64,000 bases of DNA from Epiperipatus broadwayi (Eukaryota; Onychophora; Udeonychophora; Euonychophora; Peripatidae). How positions within the stretch are numbered: position 1 is the stretch's first letter; each line of letters begins with the position of its first letter. The notes beneath the pieces were generated by a model, which had not been told where the DNA came from, did not search any database, and worked only from the letters and a program-made list of their open reading frames with translations. A program made the translations under genes and the position numbers. Below, in pieces: positions 12,451-24,269 of the stretch. The DNA is taken from positions 136,001 to 200,000 of the forward strand of contig JAQFVV010006472.1 of the NCBI GenBank assembly GCA_028023455.1, read 5' to 3'.

Positions 12451-12899
12451 CTGGATGCTAGTCACTCTAGCTAGAAATATCATTTTTGTAACAGTGAGAG
12501 AGTTTTGTTGTAATATTTGAGGGCACAGGTCTGCACTCCTCATTTCTTTCACAGGGACTGATGATGGTGGTCATTGGGGGTCTGGTTTGTGGGTGTGGGC
12601 TGTTGACAATTATTGCCGCTTCTGGAAAACCTGCCTGGAGAGTACAGGGTCAAAGTTTTCAGTGCCTTTCCCACTCTGATGGGCTGATGCTATCCCTTGA
12701 TGGATTGTTTTTGGGCAGTGCAGATCTGTGTTGTCCATATATAGTTACACATTGAGTAAGGTTATAACCTTTTTATGGATATGTTATTTATCGAGCATAT
12801 GTACTTTGTTTTTACCTTGTAACATTGAACACTGTAATATCATGTAGTGGATGATCAGTCACCTGTGTTTTTTTTACCTTAATAAAAAAAATATATAAA
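12451..12899 (+). mobile_element. Poly(A)-ended retroposon, copy 1
   Basis: This ~450 bp unit is shared with 34464-34931. Both start CTGGATGCTAG, carry CTAGAAATATCAT, AGAGTTTTGTTGTAATATTT and TTGGGCAGTGCAGATCTGTG, and end in a TAATAAA signal and an A-rich tail. A conserved start with an A-rich end is the mark of a retroposed RNA copy (SINE-like or a retrocopied non-coding RNA). No A/B-box promoter is obvious and no target duplication could be found by eye. Short open frames in it are not conserved between the copies. Confidence 0.7.
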
Positions 12900-14000
12900 A
12901 CCAACTGATTTCATTATATCATGCACTCTGTTATTTATATATACTTAAGAAATTCATTTTTTCTTTAATACTTTTCTTTTCTAATGTACTAAACTTCTGT
13001 AAAGTATTCGAAATTTATTTCATCTTATACCTTACATTTAAAAATTTATTAATGTGTGTTTCAATGTTGGATAACTGATCATTTTGAAATTTACATAACA
13101 TTTTATTCCTAAATAAGAATGTTCTAAATGCAATCATTTTATGCGTATTGGAATTTTTAGCAATTGCTGTATATATCCACAAACAGAATGATCTTATTAT
13201 TATCCCTGTATAAATTTAAATCAAAATATTTTATACTCTACCAATTATTTTTAATAGTACAAGTCCATTTCAAGCAAGCAATTTCATTTAATATAGCCAT
13301 AATATGTTTAGTTGTAACTCCAATTTACAATAAATACAAGCTTATAATCTCTTTTAATGCCCATTTAAAATAACAACACAAAATATTATTTTCATAATAA
13401 TAATTTCATAAAAAAATCAAAAGACATATTTATAAACAATATAAATAATTTATAAAATAGCAATATACAAATTACAGAAAGTTCTCCATTCACATTGGAA
13501 TAATCATAGACTTCTAAAATGATTGTGATATTTTAAGTGTAAATATTACTGGAGATAGTAGTCTGATTGTAAGCTATCTCTAGTTATTATTTATTAATTC
13601 CAGTATTTTGTTTCAATATACAAAAATGTATGTGAAACATTATCTGCATGTGTGCATGCATATATATTTAAGGTTTAAAGAGAAAAAATAAAGGAGTATA
13701 GTAAATTTAATATATATATATAAAACAAAGTCTGAAATTTCTCAAATACTGACTAATTAAGTAAAAACATTTTCTGATATTTTTGAGGTATCACAAATTA
13801 TTTAAAATTAAATATAGAAGATGTCTCTAATTAATATAAATATTTTATTGAACGTATTTCTGATTTTAACAAAAGTGTAAAATTTTTAATGTAACATAGA
13901 AAAGTATTATTTTATGTAAAACAAGTGTTATTTTAATATATAAAATTAATATCAATATGTTTTTACTTAAAGAATTATGAAAACTTTTTTGATAAACATA
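12900..14000. other. Unannotated AT-rich stretch
   Basis: No gene or repeat partner was seen. A short (TA)n lies at 13712-13720. Confidence 0.45.
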
Positions 14001-14029
14001 AATTTAAATTTAAATGCTTCAGTCCGCCA

Positions 14030-14553
14030 ATGGGGGATATAAAAATATATAGTGAAATAGGTATGGAGAGAAGATCTTATTTAGCAGATATGTTTATAGC
14101 ATATAAGGACATACAAGATGACCTAAATGTGCAAAATTTGGAAAGAATTAAATATAAAGACATAAGAAATAGAGTAAAACCTCATGAAAATTCATGGATA
14201 AATTGTTCAATGAAAGGGGTCCTAGTTAAATTTCATTCAGTTTATACACCACCGACATATATGAAATTCATATTCAAGTTGATCAATGTAATTTTACTGA
14301 CCACAACATACATTAATAAAAGATTGGGAATGAGATTAGAGGAAGCTGTTCATTTTGTAATAATAAACGTGAAACATTTCAACACTTACTAGAATGCAGT
14401 GATTTTGGGAAGCTAAGATACAGAGTTTTCCACACCCCAATAATAAATCTTAAAACACTACTGAAGCAAAATGTAATAAAATTCAAACCTCATAATGCAA
14501 TGGTGATAATGCATGCATTGAAAACTATATGGACAATTCTGGTGTTCGTTAAT
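14030..14553 (+). pseudogene. L1-type LINE, C-terminal end of ORF2 (broken)
   Basis: The first part (14030-14340) encodes YKDIQDDLNVQNLERIKYKD, which fits the segment after the reverse-transcriptase domain of L1-type LINEs, where a phrase of the form 'F.eI...f.L...d...YlQir' is usual. The second part, in another frame from 14347, gives C-S-F-C-N-N-K-R-E-T-F-Q-H-L-L-E-C. That is the C-x2-C...E-T-x2-H-x4-C zinc knuckle found at the C-terminus of many non-LTR retrotransposon polymerases. A frameshift separates the two, so it is a dead 5'-truncated copy. The reverse-transcriptase core is absent. The frame then runs on to about 14550 without a stop. Confidence 0.6.
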
Positions 14554-14970
14554 CTTTGATAACAAAAAGTTTAATTGGTTGAAGAAACTTGACAATGATT
14601 GGAACAACTATTTTGCTAGGTGTTTGAAATACTGGCCAAAGAAGATTATGAAAATGGTATGGGGAGGAACTGCTATGACTAATTGCGAAATGTGGGCGTA
14701 AAGGGACACACACAAGGAGAAATAAGACAGTAAAAGTATGTAGAAGATCTTTCAAAAAGATTTGTAAGGCCTAACTCTGGGATTTAACAGGAAAACAATA
14801 TTAACATTTCAACAATGAGAGTATTATAGATTTGCAAAGTGGTGCTTTGGGGGGACAAAATTGGTAAATTTGGTGGAATGGCATAAGGTGAATCAAAACT
14901 AATTTGTAGATATGTCATGTACATAGTTAAATGTTTGTTTAATAAAGTTTATCACTTAAAATTTTTTTTT
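14554..14970 (+). mobile_element. Probable 3' UTR of the LINE fragment
   Basis: Non-coding sequence continues from the zinc-knuckle frame to AATAAAG at 14940-14946 and a T-rich/A-rich end near 14970. This layout fits a LINE 3' end. Confidence 0.4.
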
Positions 14971-14974
14971 TTAA

Positions 14975-15504
14975 TTAAACAATTATAATTTAATTATAAT
15001 ATTGCTTTTTATATAAAAAAAGTAACACTTGATTTATATTTTTAAATTGCTTAATATCTAATATATATTAATGGGTTCAGATTTGATTGATGAGAAAACA
15101 TAGTAAATAGACAGCTTTAAAAGAAAACCAGTTATTACTTGTCTCCACATTTAATTTGTTTGGACACCCACAAAAATATAGTGGAATAGCTTTTTCAGTA
15201 TGTTTCATAGTTTAATATTTATTATTAAACCAATTACTTATATAACTCTATAAATTTTGTTTTGGCTTTCAATTTACTGAAGTAATACTGAAAATTTGCC
15301 AAAATTGGAAATAAACTTTTTGTATGATTGAAATATTTTCCAGATGTTTAATTTCATTGTTGTCTATTATTATAATTTTACTTTTAATTAATTTAATAAA
15401 TTTATTAATCATTATTTTAAGTTATTCTAGTAAAATTATTTGATACTAGTATTAATTTTATATATATATTGAAGCAGTATATATATATATATACAATATA
15501 TATA
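14975..15504. other. Unannotated AT-rich stretch ending in (TA)n
   Basis: No gene was seen. The end (15460-15504) is a broken (TA)n tract containing ACAATATATATATTGT, a perfect palindrome that borders element E1. Confidence 0.5.
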
Positions 15505-17134
15505 TTGTACCAATATTGAAATTGGCACATATAATTTTATCTAAAAAATTATTAAAATAATCTTTCGTAAAAGAAAAACATAAAATTAAATGTTGAAGAG
15601 TTTATTACAGTTTGTTTTTGAAAAAGATAAGAGTCAAATAGTTTTCTATCCTTAGTTTTTGAAATAAAAGTTAGAAAATAATTGATTAAAAAGGGGGGAG
15701 GGGGAGTTTTCGTTAGAAAAGTTAAACTAAAAGTTTTATAAAAAAAGTAAAGAGTTTTTCTTATTTGTATTCGTAAAATATAAATAATTTAAAGTTTAAA
15801 AAATACAAATCTCTTTTCATTCAAATTTAAAAAAAAAGTAATCTTAAAACTAGTTATATATGTGCGTATATATGTGCGATAGTAAATAAAAATAAATGTA
15901 TGCTTATTAAATAAATATTAAAATGAAATAAAAGAAGTTGTTATTAAAAAACAAAGCAATGGCTATTAATTAAAATATAAAATAACATGTTTTTCATGGC
16001 TATTATTAATTAAACGATCTTCCAAAACATGTTGTCAAAGGATTATCAAAGGAATTTTGACAACAGATATTGCCAGAGGATATCGAAAAGAAAAAACACT
16101 TCACAGGTATAAATAGTAAAATTTTATCGGATAATGAGTTCAGTTCAGAAATTAATTGAGTCAGTTAAGTTAAGAGAAGACAATCAGTTGAGTTAATTGT
16201 ATCCAGAAACAAAATGCAGTGCTGAGCAGCTTTTGGGAACACACGTCTTTCTCAAGCTTTAGTCAAATAAGATCAGCAATATCTGCCTGTGAAATAATGT
16301 CAGTGTAACATCTTAAAAAATCTCCATCAGTATCTAATTGTCTCCAATAGTAATAATCATGAATGATAAGGAAACTCATCAAGGAAACATCCCAGCCAGC
16401 TGGAAGAAGCAGCAAACAAGAAAAAAACAAAGTTCTAAATCTATGTTCAAAATCCTAGGTAAAACATTTGCTTATTTTCATTTATACCATAATAGCCATG
16501 GCATTAAAATTTGTAAAGCCTCCAGAGACAAGTAATTTGAACTCTATAATCATGCATAAAATGAACTATTGATGTGCGTGTTTGTGAATGCTATATGATT
16601 TTATAAACGTCAAACATTATTTACGCTTTTCATAAGATATATATTATACTGTGTTAATTTAAAATGTGCGTGTGTTATATTAGTTAAAAAATTATAAAGA
16701 TGTTTAAATTTAGTAAATTAATGTTAGTTAATAAATTGTCTTAAAACTTAAACTTTATTTGTCGGTCAATTCTTTTTATCAATTCTTTTACAAATCTTTA
16801 TCAATTCTTTTCACCACTAATTATGTATAATCTATTAGTGATTACAAACAACTGAGCTAGTCATGGATATTTAGGCATTGAGTTAGTAGCCATTGCTCAA
16901 AGCACATTATTTATTCATTCTTGGATAATTAACTGGCACCCGTGTTTATACACAAACAAAAAAGTGCTTTTAACGTGGTGTTGAACTCAACAGCCGAGAA
17001 GAAGCTATGTCCTGGAAATGTAATGCTAGTTATATATTTTATAGCTATCATTTGGGTATACATACTCTCTGAGTATGTTCTTCTCTGCCTAAGAGACTGG
17101 TGTTTCGATAGTCCCATATTCGAACCCAGTACAA
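15505..17134 (+). mobile_element. LTR-like element E1, copy A
   Basis: Starts TTGTACC and ends CCCAGTACAA, both flanked by (TA)n. Copy B is 62117-63844. Shared landmarks are a TATA box TATAAATAG (16108-16116), the block GAAATAATGTCA...GTAACA, a poly-G run (GGGGGGAGGGGGAGT), and a primer-binding-site-like TGGCACCCGTG at 16934-16944 (TGGCGCCCGTGG in copy B). The TATA box and TG...CA ends suggest a solo LTR plus leader of an LTR retrotransposon. Alternatively it is a short-TIR (TTGTACC/TTGWACC) element with TA targets. The small open frame at 16942-17292 is shared with copy B, but most differences change amino acids, so it is probably not a gene. Confidence 0.65.
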
Positions 17135-17408
17135 TATATATATATATATATATATATTCGAACCCAGTACAATATATATATATATATATATTGAAACAGT
17201 CAGCTTGTACAATCCAACTGTTTCACCTACTATATGCTATAGTAGTATTCTGTTATATACAAACACCACCAAATTCTTGTATATCTTATTAATAATACTG
17301 TAAAAACCTGCCTAAATTTAAACTTAAATAAGTGTAATCATGTATGTTTGCGTATATATTTACATATATAGAGAAATATTCATTTATATAGACATAAATC
17401 TCTCAGAT

Positions 17409-17442
<34 letters not shown>

Positions 17443-17480
17443 TTTTTAAAATAAATAAATATATATATATATATATATAA
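17131..17480. repeat. (TA)n tracts with a duplicated element end
   Basis: The last bases of E1 (TTCGAACCCAGTACAA) recur at 17158-17173 between (TA)n tracts. Further (CA)n(TA)n tracts follow at 17410-17441 and 17460-17478. Confidence 0.8.
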
Positions 17481-20010
17481 TAATAGTCAAATGAAAAACA
17501 AGTTGTATGTGTAACTTTAGACTACATATATGCTAAAAGATTAATGTTAATAGGATTTAAAACATTAAGATTTCTTTATTTTGAAATATTTATTTAGTTA
17601 GTTATATTTGAAATTGTATAATTCTGCATATATCAGTAAATTAAAATGATCCAATTACATATATAACAAAATGTTTTTCATAAATATTAGATTTGTTTTT
17701 CTAGCCAAAGTGACACCAGCAGAGTTAATCTTTCCCTATATAAGATTGACCAAATTTATATTTAGAGTTAAAATTAGAAATAAAATAAAAGATTGTGTAA
17801 ATTACAGCATGTCACTCAGGTTTTTTTTTTACCTAATTAAAAGTTTGACACAGCAGGCTCCCATGATTACTTGAAATAAACAAACAAGTTAGGAAAACTT
17901 ATCTAAGAAAATAATATAATGAAGGAGAGGGGGGTATATTGATATATAAATGATAGCAGCCATCTTTAAGTCAGTCAGTACTCTATAATTTTAACAAAGT
18001 ATTTAGTAGCATTAATATTGTACATGTCAGGGTAAAGGCCGAAAATCTTGCCTTCTGCCTTGGACAAAAGGCTACCTGAAATGGAGAAACATGACATAAC
18101 CACTGTAACACTCAAAGAGGTCCCACGATGAAAAAATAACTTGGCAGCAGAAATAAAGAAGAGAGAAGAAATAGTAAATATGCCTTCAATTCTAAAGCTT
18201 TCCACTAAACTCACATCTAAAATGCTAGCTTAAATCTTAATTTAATGGCCATAATAATAATGTAAACTAAACTTACATAAATGTAAATTTTATTTTGTTT
18301 TATTCTCATCCTAAAATATTGCCTAAATTATAAATGATTTAATAACTTTATTTTAATCTTAAAATATTGCCTGATTTGAAAATACATTTAATATTTGATT
18401 TCTGATCTCCTATTTAAACTGATTTGATAAATGATTCCATTTGAAAATACCTTTAACATTTGATAATCTGATTTACTGATATGATTTCTTTATTTGTTGG
18501 TTTACCTGTAGAAAAAGTGATTGATTTAGTTATGTATTACTCTTATTCTAAGTAATTAAATACTATTCAATTTTAACTTGCTAAAATGTAGAATTTACTT
18601 GTTTTATATAGGTTTAGTCACATATAACACCCAATGGTCTGTTTTAAAATAATTATTAAAATTTCTAAGTTAATTTGTATATCATAAGTTAGTGATAATC
18701 TTTGCCATCATTAATCCAATAAACTTAAAATTATCGAAACTGAATCAATCATATTTCAGTGAATGTCACATAAGTTTAATTTAAAACAAAGCTAAATTTC
18801 AGATTTCGCCTACGTGAAATCTTATTGTATTTTAAATATTGCATTTCTTAATTAATTCTATGCTAAATCTTATTAAATTTTACCTATTATATTATTTATG
18901 CTATATGTATTCAAAACTGAGTTTTATCCATAATCAAACTATTAGCGAGAATTAAATAAAGATTCTCATGCATATATATGTCATTTCACATATATATGTA
19001 ATATGTGTAATAATGCACAAACTAAAAAGCTCTGTTTTGAAACGGATAAAATATCTTAATTAGGATATAATTACAAGTGCACAATTATTCTAAAATAGAT
19101 TTGCTTTTAAATATAATATTTAACCAATATTCAGTTGAAGTGATAAAATGCAGCATAAATTCATAATTCTGTATTGTAATTTCCCCATATGCTGTAACCC
19201 TTCTTAGATAAATAAAAGCCTATATAGATAGCTTTGTAAATTGGATTCCTAAACTTTCCTAAATAGTATAATTATAAATACTATCATATGAACTGATACA
19301 GGGTAGTTTCATGAAGAAAACTATTATTTAGCATCTTAATTATTATGATATGATAATGTTGTCCATGGTGTGTATGTGTTCTTAAGAAATGCCATGGCAT
19401 ACTCACTTGTTGCTGCTTCTTTAATGATTTATGTGGTCGCGCTGCACCGTTACTCTTAGTTTGGAAAATTTTCTTCCTCAGATGGTGATTGGTATGTGCC
19501 AACCCATTCTGCATCCTCAATAATAGAGCATGAGACTCGCACAGAACATAAGACTCCCACTTATGTAAATTGCTCGATCCTCTGTACTAAAGGCCTCCTA
19601 TTTCACAGCAATGAGTTTGGTTGAAGGGAACCGTTACTTGGTAAGAATCCTGTGAATAAGGCACATGTGAGACACAAAAAGACAGAATTATATGTTTTAT
19701 ATACACCTAGTATCTGAAGTCTTGCTTCCAATAATCAGTTCATCCCTCCATTATATTTGCTATTTCAGCTTTGATCTGAATTAGAATCCAGTTTAAAATG
19801 TATATTAGCTATGTAGAGGATATATTAATTATTCGTGCTTGATAAAATATGTTCCTTATAAAATTTTATAATCACATCCACTAACTATAAAGCAAATCTA
19901 GATCCTATTATAGCATAAACTAGGCATAGATATGCATGAGCATGTTCATTTAGTTATAAAATAATATTAAAGCTCATGAAAAGGTCAATTCAATTGTATT
20001 ATAATTTCAT
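17481..20010. other. AT-rich stretch with two less AT-rich islands
   Basis: I see no supported gene. 17940-18240 and 19300-19680 are richer in G+C than their surroundings and contain minus-strand open frames of about 78-79 codons (17975-18214 and 19284-19520). Neither shows a recognisable motif, and I found no partner copy. Either could be an exon of an unrecognised gene or an old repeat. Confidence 0.35.
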
Positions 20011-20015
20011 ACCCT

Positions 20016-20294
20016 GCAAGTGATAGAATCACGTATATATAGCTAAATAAATTAAGTGTAACCTAAAACTACAATCACCTGTGAGTGATTTGATGCTATA
20101 TATATACCGGAAGTGCATAAACCTTAAAAACTTTAATATTTGTAACTAGAAATTTATAATCACCTGCGAGTGATTTGATTTATATATGTAAACCAAATCA
20201 TGTACATCTCAGCCATAAGAAATTATATATCTAAACCCATCACTTGCGTGTGAATCCAAACTAATGTAAACATCCCTTAATCACTTGCATCTGA
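20016..20294. repeat. Cluster of ATCAC/GTGAT motifs
   Basis: AATCACCTGYGAGTGATTTGAT occurs at 20073-20094 and 20158-20179, and is itself a short inverted repeat (ATCAC...GTGAT). Related forms lie at 20016-20025 (GCAAGTGATA), 20238-20255 (CATCACTTGCGTGTGAAT) and 20279-20294 (AATCACTTGCATCTGA). Spacing is roughly 40-85 bp. The function is unknown; it may be a diverged tandem repeat of about 85 bp. Confidence 0.6.
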
Positions 20295-20299
20295 GACTG

Positions 20300-20751
20300 G
20301 ACATCTAATTATTGTAATATTATTTTAATCGTTATTTTAATATTTTAACTTCATTAAATTCATTTTAAATTTAATCTTGCTTCATGTCTTAGTTTTGCTC
20401 ACTGACTCATAATTATTTATCATTTAATAATTATTTATTGTTAGTTATTAAAATCTTTTCAATGTTTAATAGTCATATAAAAGCCACATGATACCTATAT
20501 AGATGTACTAAGTAGAATGCCAAATTTTTCCCAGTCTTCTGCTTGACTGATGTGCTACTGCCGGTACATGAAGAAGGAAATACTGCTGTAACTTTAACTG
20601 TATCATCTGCAAGGTGGTAAATCTCTGAGCAATGGTAAAGGAACTAGGGTTAGGCTAGAGTCATGGCTTACACCACTGTAAAACTTGTTGGTCTTGGGAT
20701 GATTTACCAGAGTTTTAGAATTTGTTACATGAATGTACATAATTGACCGTT

Positions 20752-20796
<45 letters not shown>

Positions 20797-22110
20797 CTCT
20801 TCTTCATATAAGTATTTTTTCTCATTTATATATTCATCAGAAAGCTTGTGATCCCAAAGCTAATTCTGAAATAAAAGCATATAGTTGAGTGTATGGCCAT
20901 ATATATAATTCTTTTTCAAATTATTTAAATAGAACTATCTAAAGTAATATTACTTAAAATTCACATTATACTTTATATGTATAATTATGATGACTGGCAG
21001 TACATTCATGGTGTTGTAGGACCTTAAGCCCTGTTAAAAATCATCACTATTAAAATGATCCCAGATTTTTGGGGACATGTGCTTACTTTTATAATTATTT
21101 TACCATTTATGTTTGTTCTTATAGCATATTAAATACATTTTCTTATTTTTATATCAATTACCTCTTCATTTTTTCTTTTGACTTCTCAAAATTCAACACT
21201 CTTCCATTTAATATTATACACTTTTTCTAATCCATGCAATCTTTTTTCACATGGAAGTGATCTGCAATTTTAGATACCTATATAAAATATCTTCATCAAA
21301 TGGCAGTCTGCATTCACAATGGGGGGATTTTTATTATCCTTTGATTTTAGCTGCTAACCATTGATTTAGCTGGTAATATATTCTCCTTGAAATAAGATAC
21401 ATAATTTAATTTTATGATTGTAAATGTTTATTTTAAAAATCATTCACATAATATTAATTTTGCCTTAAGAAAACTAAATTAATATTTTAATTGAGAACTG
21501 TTAAGCAACTGGAAAAAAATACCATGGTATTTTTAAATGCTATTATTGTTGAAAATCAGTTTTTTTGTTAAGTTTTGATCTTTTATGTTATAATGAAATT
21601 TAAAATTGAGGTTTAAATTGCTTGCAATCTGTTAATTCATATAAAACATTCCGTTTTTCAGTAGGTCACCTACTTTCTTAGATATGAAGAGAGAATGAGA
21701 AAATATTAAAAATATTCAGTAATTTTATGCATAACTGTTAAAAATTATTCTTAGAAATTTTATTCATTTAAATAAAGTATATTTATTTCAATTTAATAAC
21801 ACTTTTTAAACATTTTAAAATCAATATTTAACAGACTTAAGTTTAATATTTGTCTATGAAGGTGATGGAAAAAATTACTTTTATATTAGGTGAATTAGTT
21901 TCTTAGATAAGAAGAGTGGGGTGATTTTTTAAAAAAAAAATGCTCACCATTGAATTTATTTGCAATGATTTAAGTAAAAAGAAAGCTGTTTGTAATATAG
22001 AAATAATAATATAAAAACATTATTTACTAATTTCTTCTACATATATAATTATGTACACATACTAAATATGACATATACATAAAAACTACATATTAACTTA
22101 CTGCAGAAAT
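20300..22110. other. Unannotated stretch with a (TA)n tract
   Basis: 20520-20710 is less AT-rich (CTTCTGCTTGACTGATGTGC...) with no coding frame recognised. CCGTTACAA followed by (TA)n starts at 20748. The remainder shows nothing I can name. Confidence 0.4.
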
Positions 22111-23080
22111 ATCTAGTGATATATTGTGGCCTGTCTATAGGTGGTATGACTCTAAGCAAAGGTGCCAAGTTCCTACATTAGGGCCTACTTGGACTCTGTC
22201 TAGATACTATTAACAGATTTACTATTTTCCAACCATTTTCTTTAACTATAATAATTGAATTTAGGTAAGGCTATTATTTATCCCAATTTACTTTTACATA
22301 ATTAAACATTTTTAAAATAAGATGTATTTTAAATATAATTAATGTGAAATCATTTACCTATAAGCATATCACATCCCCTTAACATTAAACAAATACAAAA
22401 TATTTGTTCAATGGCATGAGAATACCCAGATACTCCTTATTAAGTATCTGTATACTCTCATGACTAACAATAACATCCAATATATCATGTCACATCTATA
22501 ACTATTAAGTTGTAATTTAATTACTCATTAAATTAATCAGTGATATAATTGCAGATAAACTTTGATTCTTATTATTTTTGATAATTAAGATTGACAATAA
22601 TCATAAAATAACTTTACAATAAGGAGAACTCAGGATAATCATTGATTTTATTTATTCTTCATACTACCTATGGAATATCAAGAGGGATTTTACTGATTTC
22701 CACGGGTAGTGCATAAATTATGAAAGGCTTATAATTTAAATCTATAATCAAGCTTTATATTTATGTTCTTTAATACTTATTATTAAAATAATATGGTTAA
22801 CTAAACTGTAAGTAACATTAATAATTTCACAAGTAATTAACTGATCATTTAATTTCATATTAATAAACACACCTTAATCTTGGGCAATGTCATCAATGAT
22901 CTATGGGATCAAGGCAGCATGTAGCAAGTAAAAAAAACTCTATTAAAATATGTGTGCTTATTAAACTGGTAGATTGCTTTAAAATGAATTGATTTCTCAT
23001 TTTAATTTCAATCTGTACATTTTGAGTTCTATATAGAGTAAGTTAAAAACAAACTCTTATGAAGCTTCAAAATACCCTCA

Positions 23081-23122
23081 ACCTCAGACCGCGGTTTCTG
23101 CCTCTAGCATCATCAGTGAGGT
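23081..23122 (-). ncRNA. Type I hammerhead ribozyme, complete core
   Basis: Read on the minus strand: stem I ACCUCA/UGAGGU (6 bp, 23122-23117 with 23086-23081); core CUGAUGA at 23116-23110; stem II UGC/GCA closing loop UAGAG; core GAAA at 23098-23095; a very short stem III, ACCGCGGU, which is self-complementary; then the cleavage triplet G-U-C with cleavage expected between 23087 and 23086. All conserved core bases of the hammerhead family are present. A stem III this short is typical of ribozymes in PLEs and retrozymes and is expected to work best as a dimer. Activity is inferred. Confidence 0.8.
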
Positions 23123-23448
23123 GCTAGGGAATAAAATACTAGAACTAGTCCAGTATTTTATCAATGCCTAACTATTGAGAAGAAAATCTGAAACTTTCAG
23201 ACATTTAAATGTCCAAAAATCCAGCTATCTAACTCAAATAGCAGTATGTGACTGAACTAAGTTCAGATACACCATATATTAATAGCTCTAGCAATATAAA
23301 ATTGCCAAAGCATTAATAGCAAAAAACTAAAATTAAATTGATAAAAAAATCAAGTCAGATGACCTAATTTTAATAAAGCTCCTATTTACAAATGTTATAT
23401 ATAGAGTAAGTTAAAAACAAACTCTTATGAAGCTTCAAAATACCCTCA

Positions 23449-23483
23449 ACCTCAGACCACGGTTTCTGCCTCTAGCATCATCA
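23449..23483 (-). ncRNA. Truncated hammerhead ribozyme (5' end of the retrozyme)
   Basis: Same core as the complete copy (TGATGA, stem II TGC/GCA, GAAA, then CCGUGG and UC). The first core C and the 5' strand of stem I are missing because the element begins here. It could not fold as a hammerhead alone. Confidence 0.75.
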
Positions 23484-24269
23484 ATTTTGAGTTCATGTGA
23501 TGCTGTGACAATGAGCCAGAAAAGAAATGCAACATTTAGAACTTAATTAAACTTTCAAAACAATAATTTTAATAACATTAATTACAAATCATTACAATAA
23601 ACATCTCCATTAACAAGTAATTTAAAATAACTGTTATAAGAAAATTGTATACAAACATACTATAATAATAATGGAAAATTAATATTTGGAGTGTTTATAA
23701 TGAAATAAAACTAATAATCTCCCATAGTATGTTGGGATATTTATCTCCACGTATATGGTTATGTATCACATATCCAGTTTTTTACTAAAAAATCATTCTC
23801 CCTTTTTTTTAATTCATGGTCCTTTATTTCAAACTTCAAAATAATAATTGTAATAAAGTTATATGCTTAGTGATAAAGTAACAATATTAAACAACTGAGA
23901 AAAGGTTGTTATAACTCTGGATGTTTACAAGAAAAATAAAATTAATATCTTGATATTTCTCGTAAGAAAATACCATCGTTTTTGTTTATCAATTAGTACA
24001 TGTAAACACACTTTGTCCTCTTAATCATGTATATACACATTATTGTACATTTCATTCTAGGATATTGATATTTGTTCATTCAAATCACTAATAATATTTA
24101 ATAACATAACTCTTAAATAATTACTGATATCAACAATTACTTCTAACTATCCATTATTTAGTCATCCCCCCCCATTGTACTAACAACTCAAGATTAAGAC
24201 ATATAAATACAAACATTAAGAACAAGTTCTCTTTTTAACTACTAGCAAAAAAGTGTAAAAATAACTTTA

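Larger units (their letters stand above)
23030..23483 (-). mobile_element. Retrozyme-like element (hammerhead ribozyme retroposon)
   Basis: A 454 bp insertion is bounded by an exact 11 bp duplication, ATTTTGAGTTC, at 23019-23029 and 23484-23494. Its ends are 86 bp direct repeats (23030-23115 and 23398-23483) that I see differing at one base, giving a monomer of 368 bp, so the element is about 1.23 units long. On the minus strand each repeat carries hammerhead ribozyme sequence. The copy at the element's 3' end is complete, and the copy at the 5' end starts inside the ribozyme, at the conserved TGATGA. There is no open reading frame. Known animal retrozymes are small non-coding elements of this layout that pass through ribozyme-processed circular RNA and are thought to borrow PLE machinery. 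Assignment here rests on structure, not on a database match. Confidence 0.8.
22121..24269 (-). repeat. Dispersed repeat R1, copy B (inverted, with insertion)
   Basis: This is the inverted partner of 1-1679. It has the same landmarks on the other strand, including GGCAATGTCATCAATGATC at about 22880 and the poly-C run near 24168. The copy is interrupted at 23030-23483 by a ribozyme-bearing insertion with an 11 bp target duplication, which is absent from copy A. The homology reaches 24269 opposite base 1 of the window, so the true end of this copy cannot be judged. Confidence 0.8.

Noticed and set aside
12545-12600. CTGATGATGG at 12549 in the retroposon
   Set aside because: No GAAA box or cleavage triplet follows, and the second copy lacks CTGATGA.
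12560-12760. Open frames in the two retroposon copies (12561-12755 and 34606-34836)
   Set aside because: They share only a short LGSADLC stretch from the common DNA; starts, ends and frames otherwise differ.
16942-17292. Open frame shared by the two E1 copies (16942-17292 and 63653-63868)
   Set aside because: Differences between the copies are mostly amino-acid changing and the frame runs into (TA)n; no sign of selection on a protein.
20800-20850. Minus-strand CTGATGA followed by GAAA near 20837
   Set aside because: No stem II pairing and no stem I partner.
23030-23483. Reading the 86 bp direct repeats as ordinary short LTRs (TRIM element)
   Set aside because: The repeats lack TG...CA ends, no primer-binding site or purine tract is visible, and the target duplication is 11 bp rather than 4-6 bp; the hammerhead explains the structure better.
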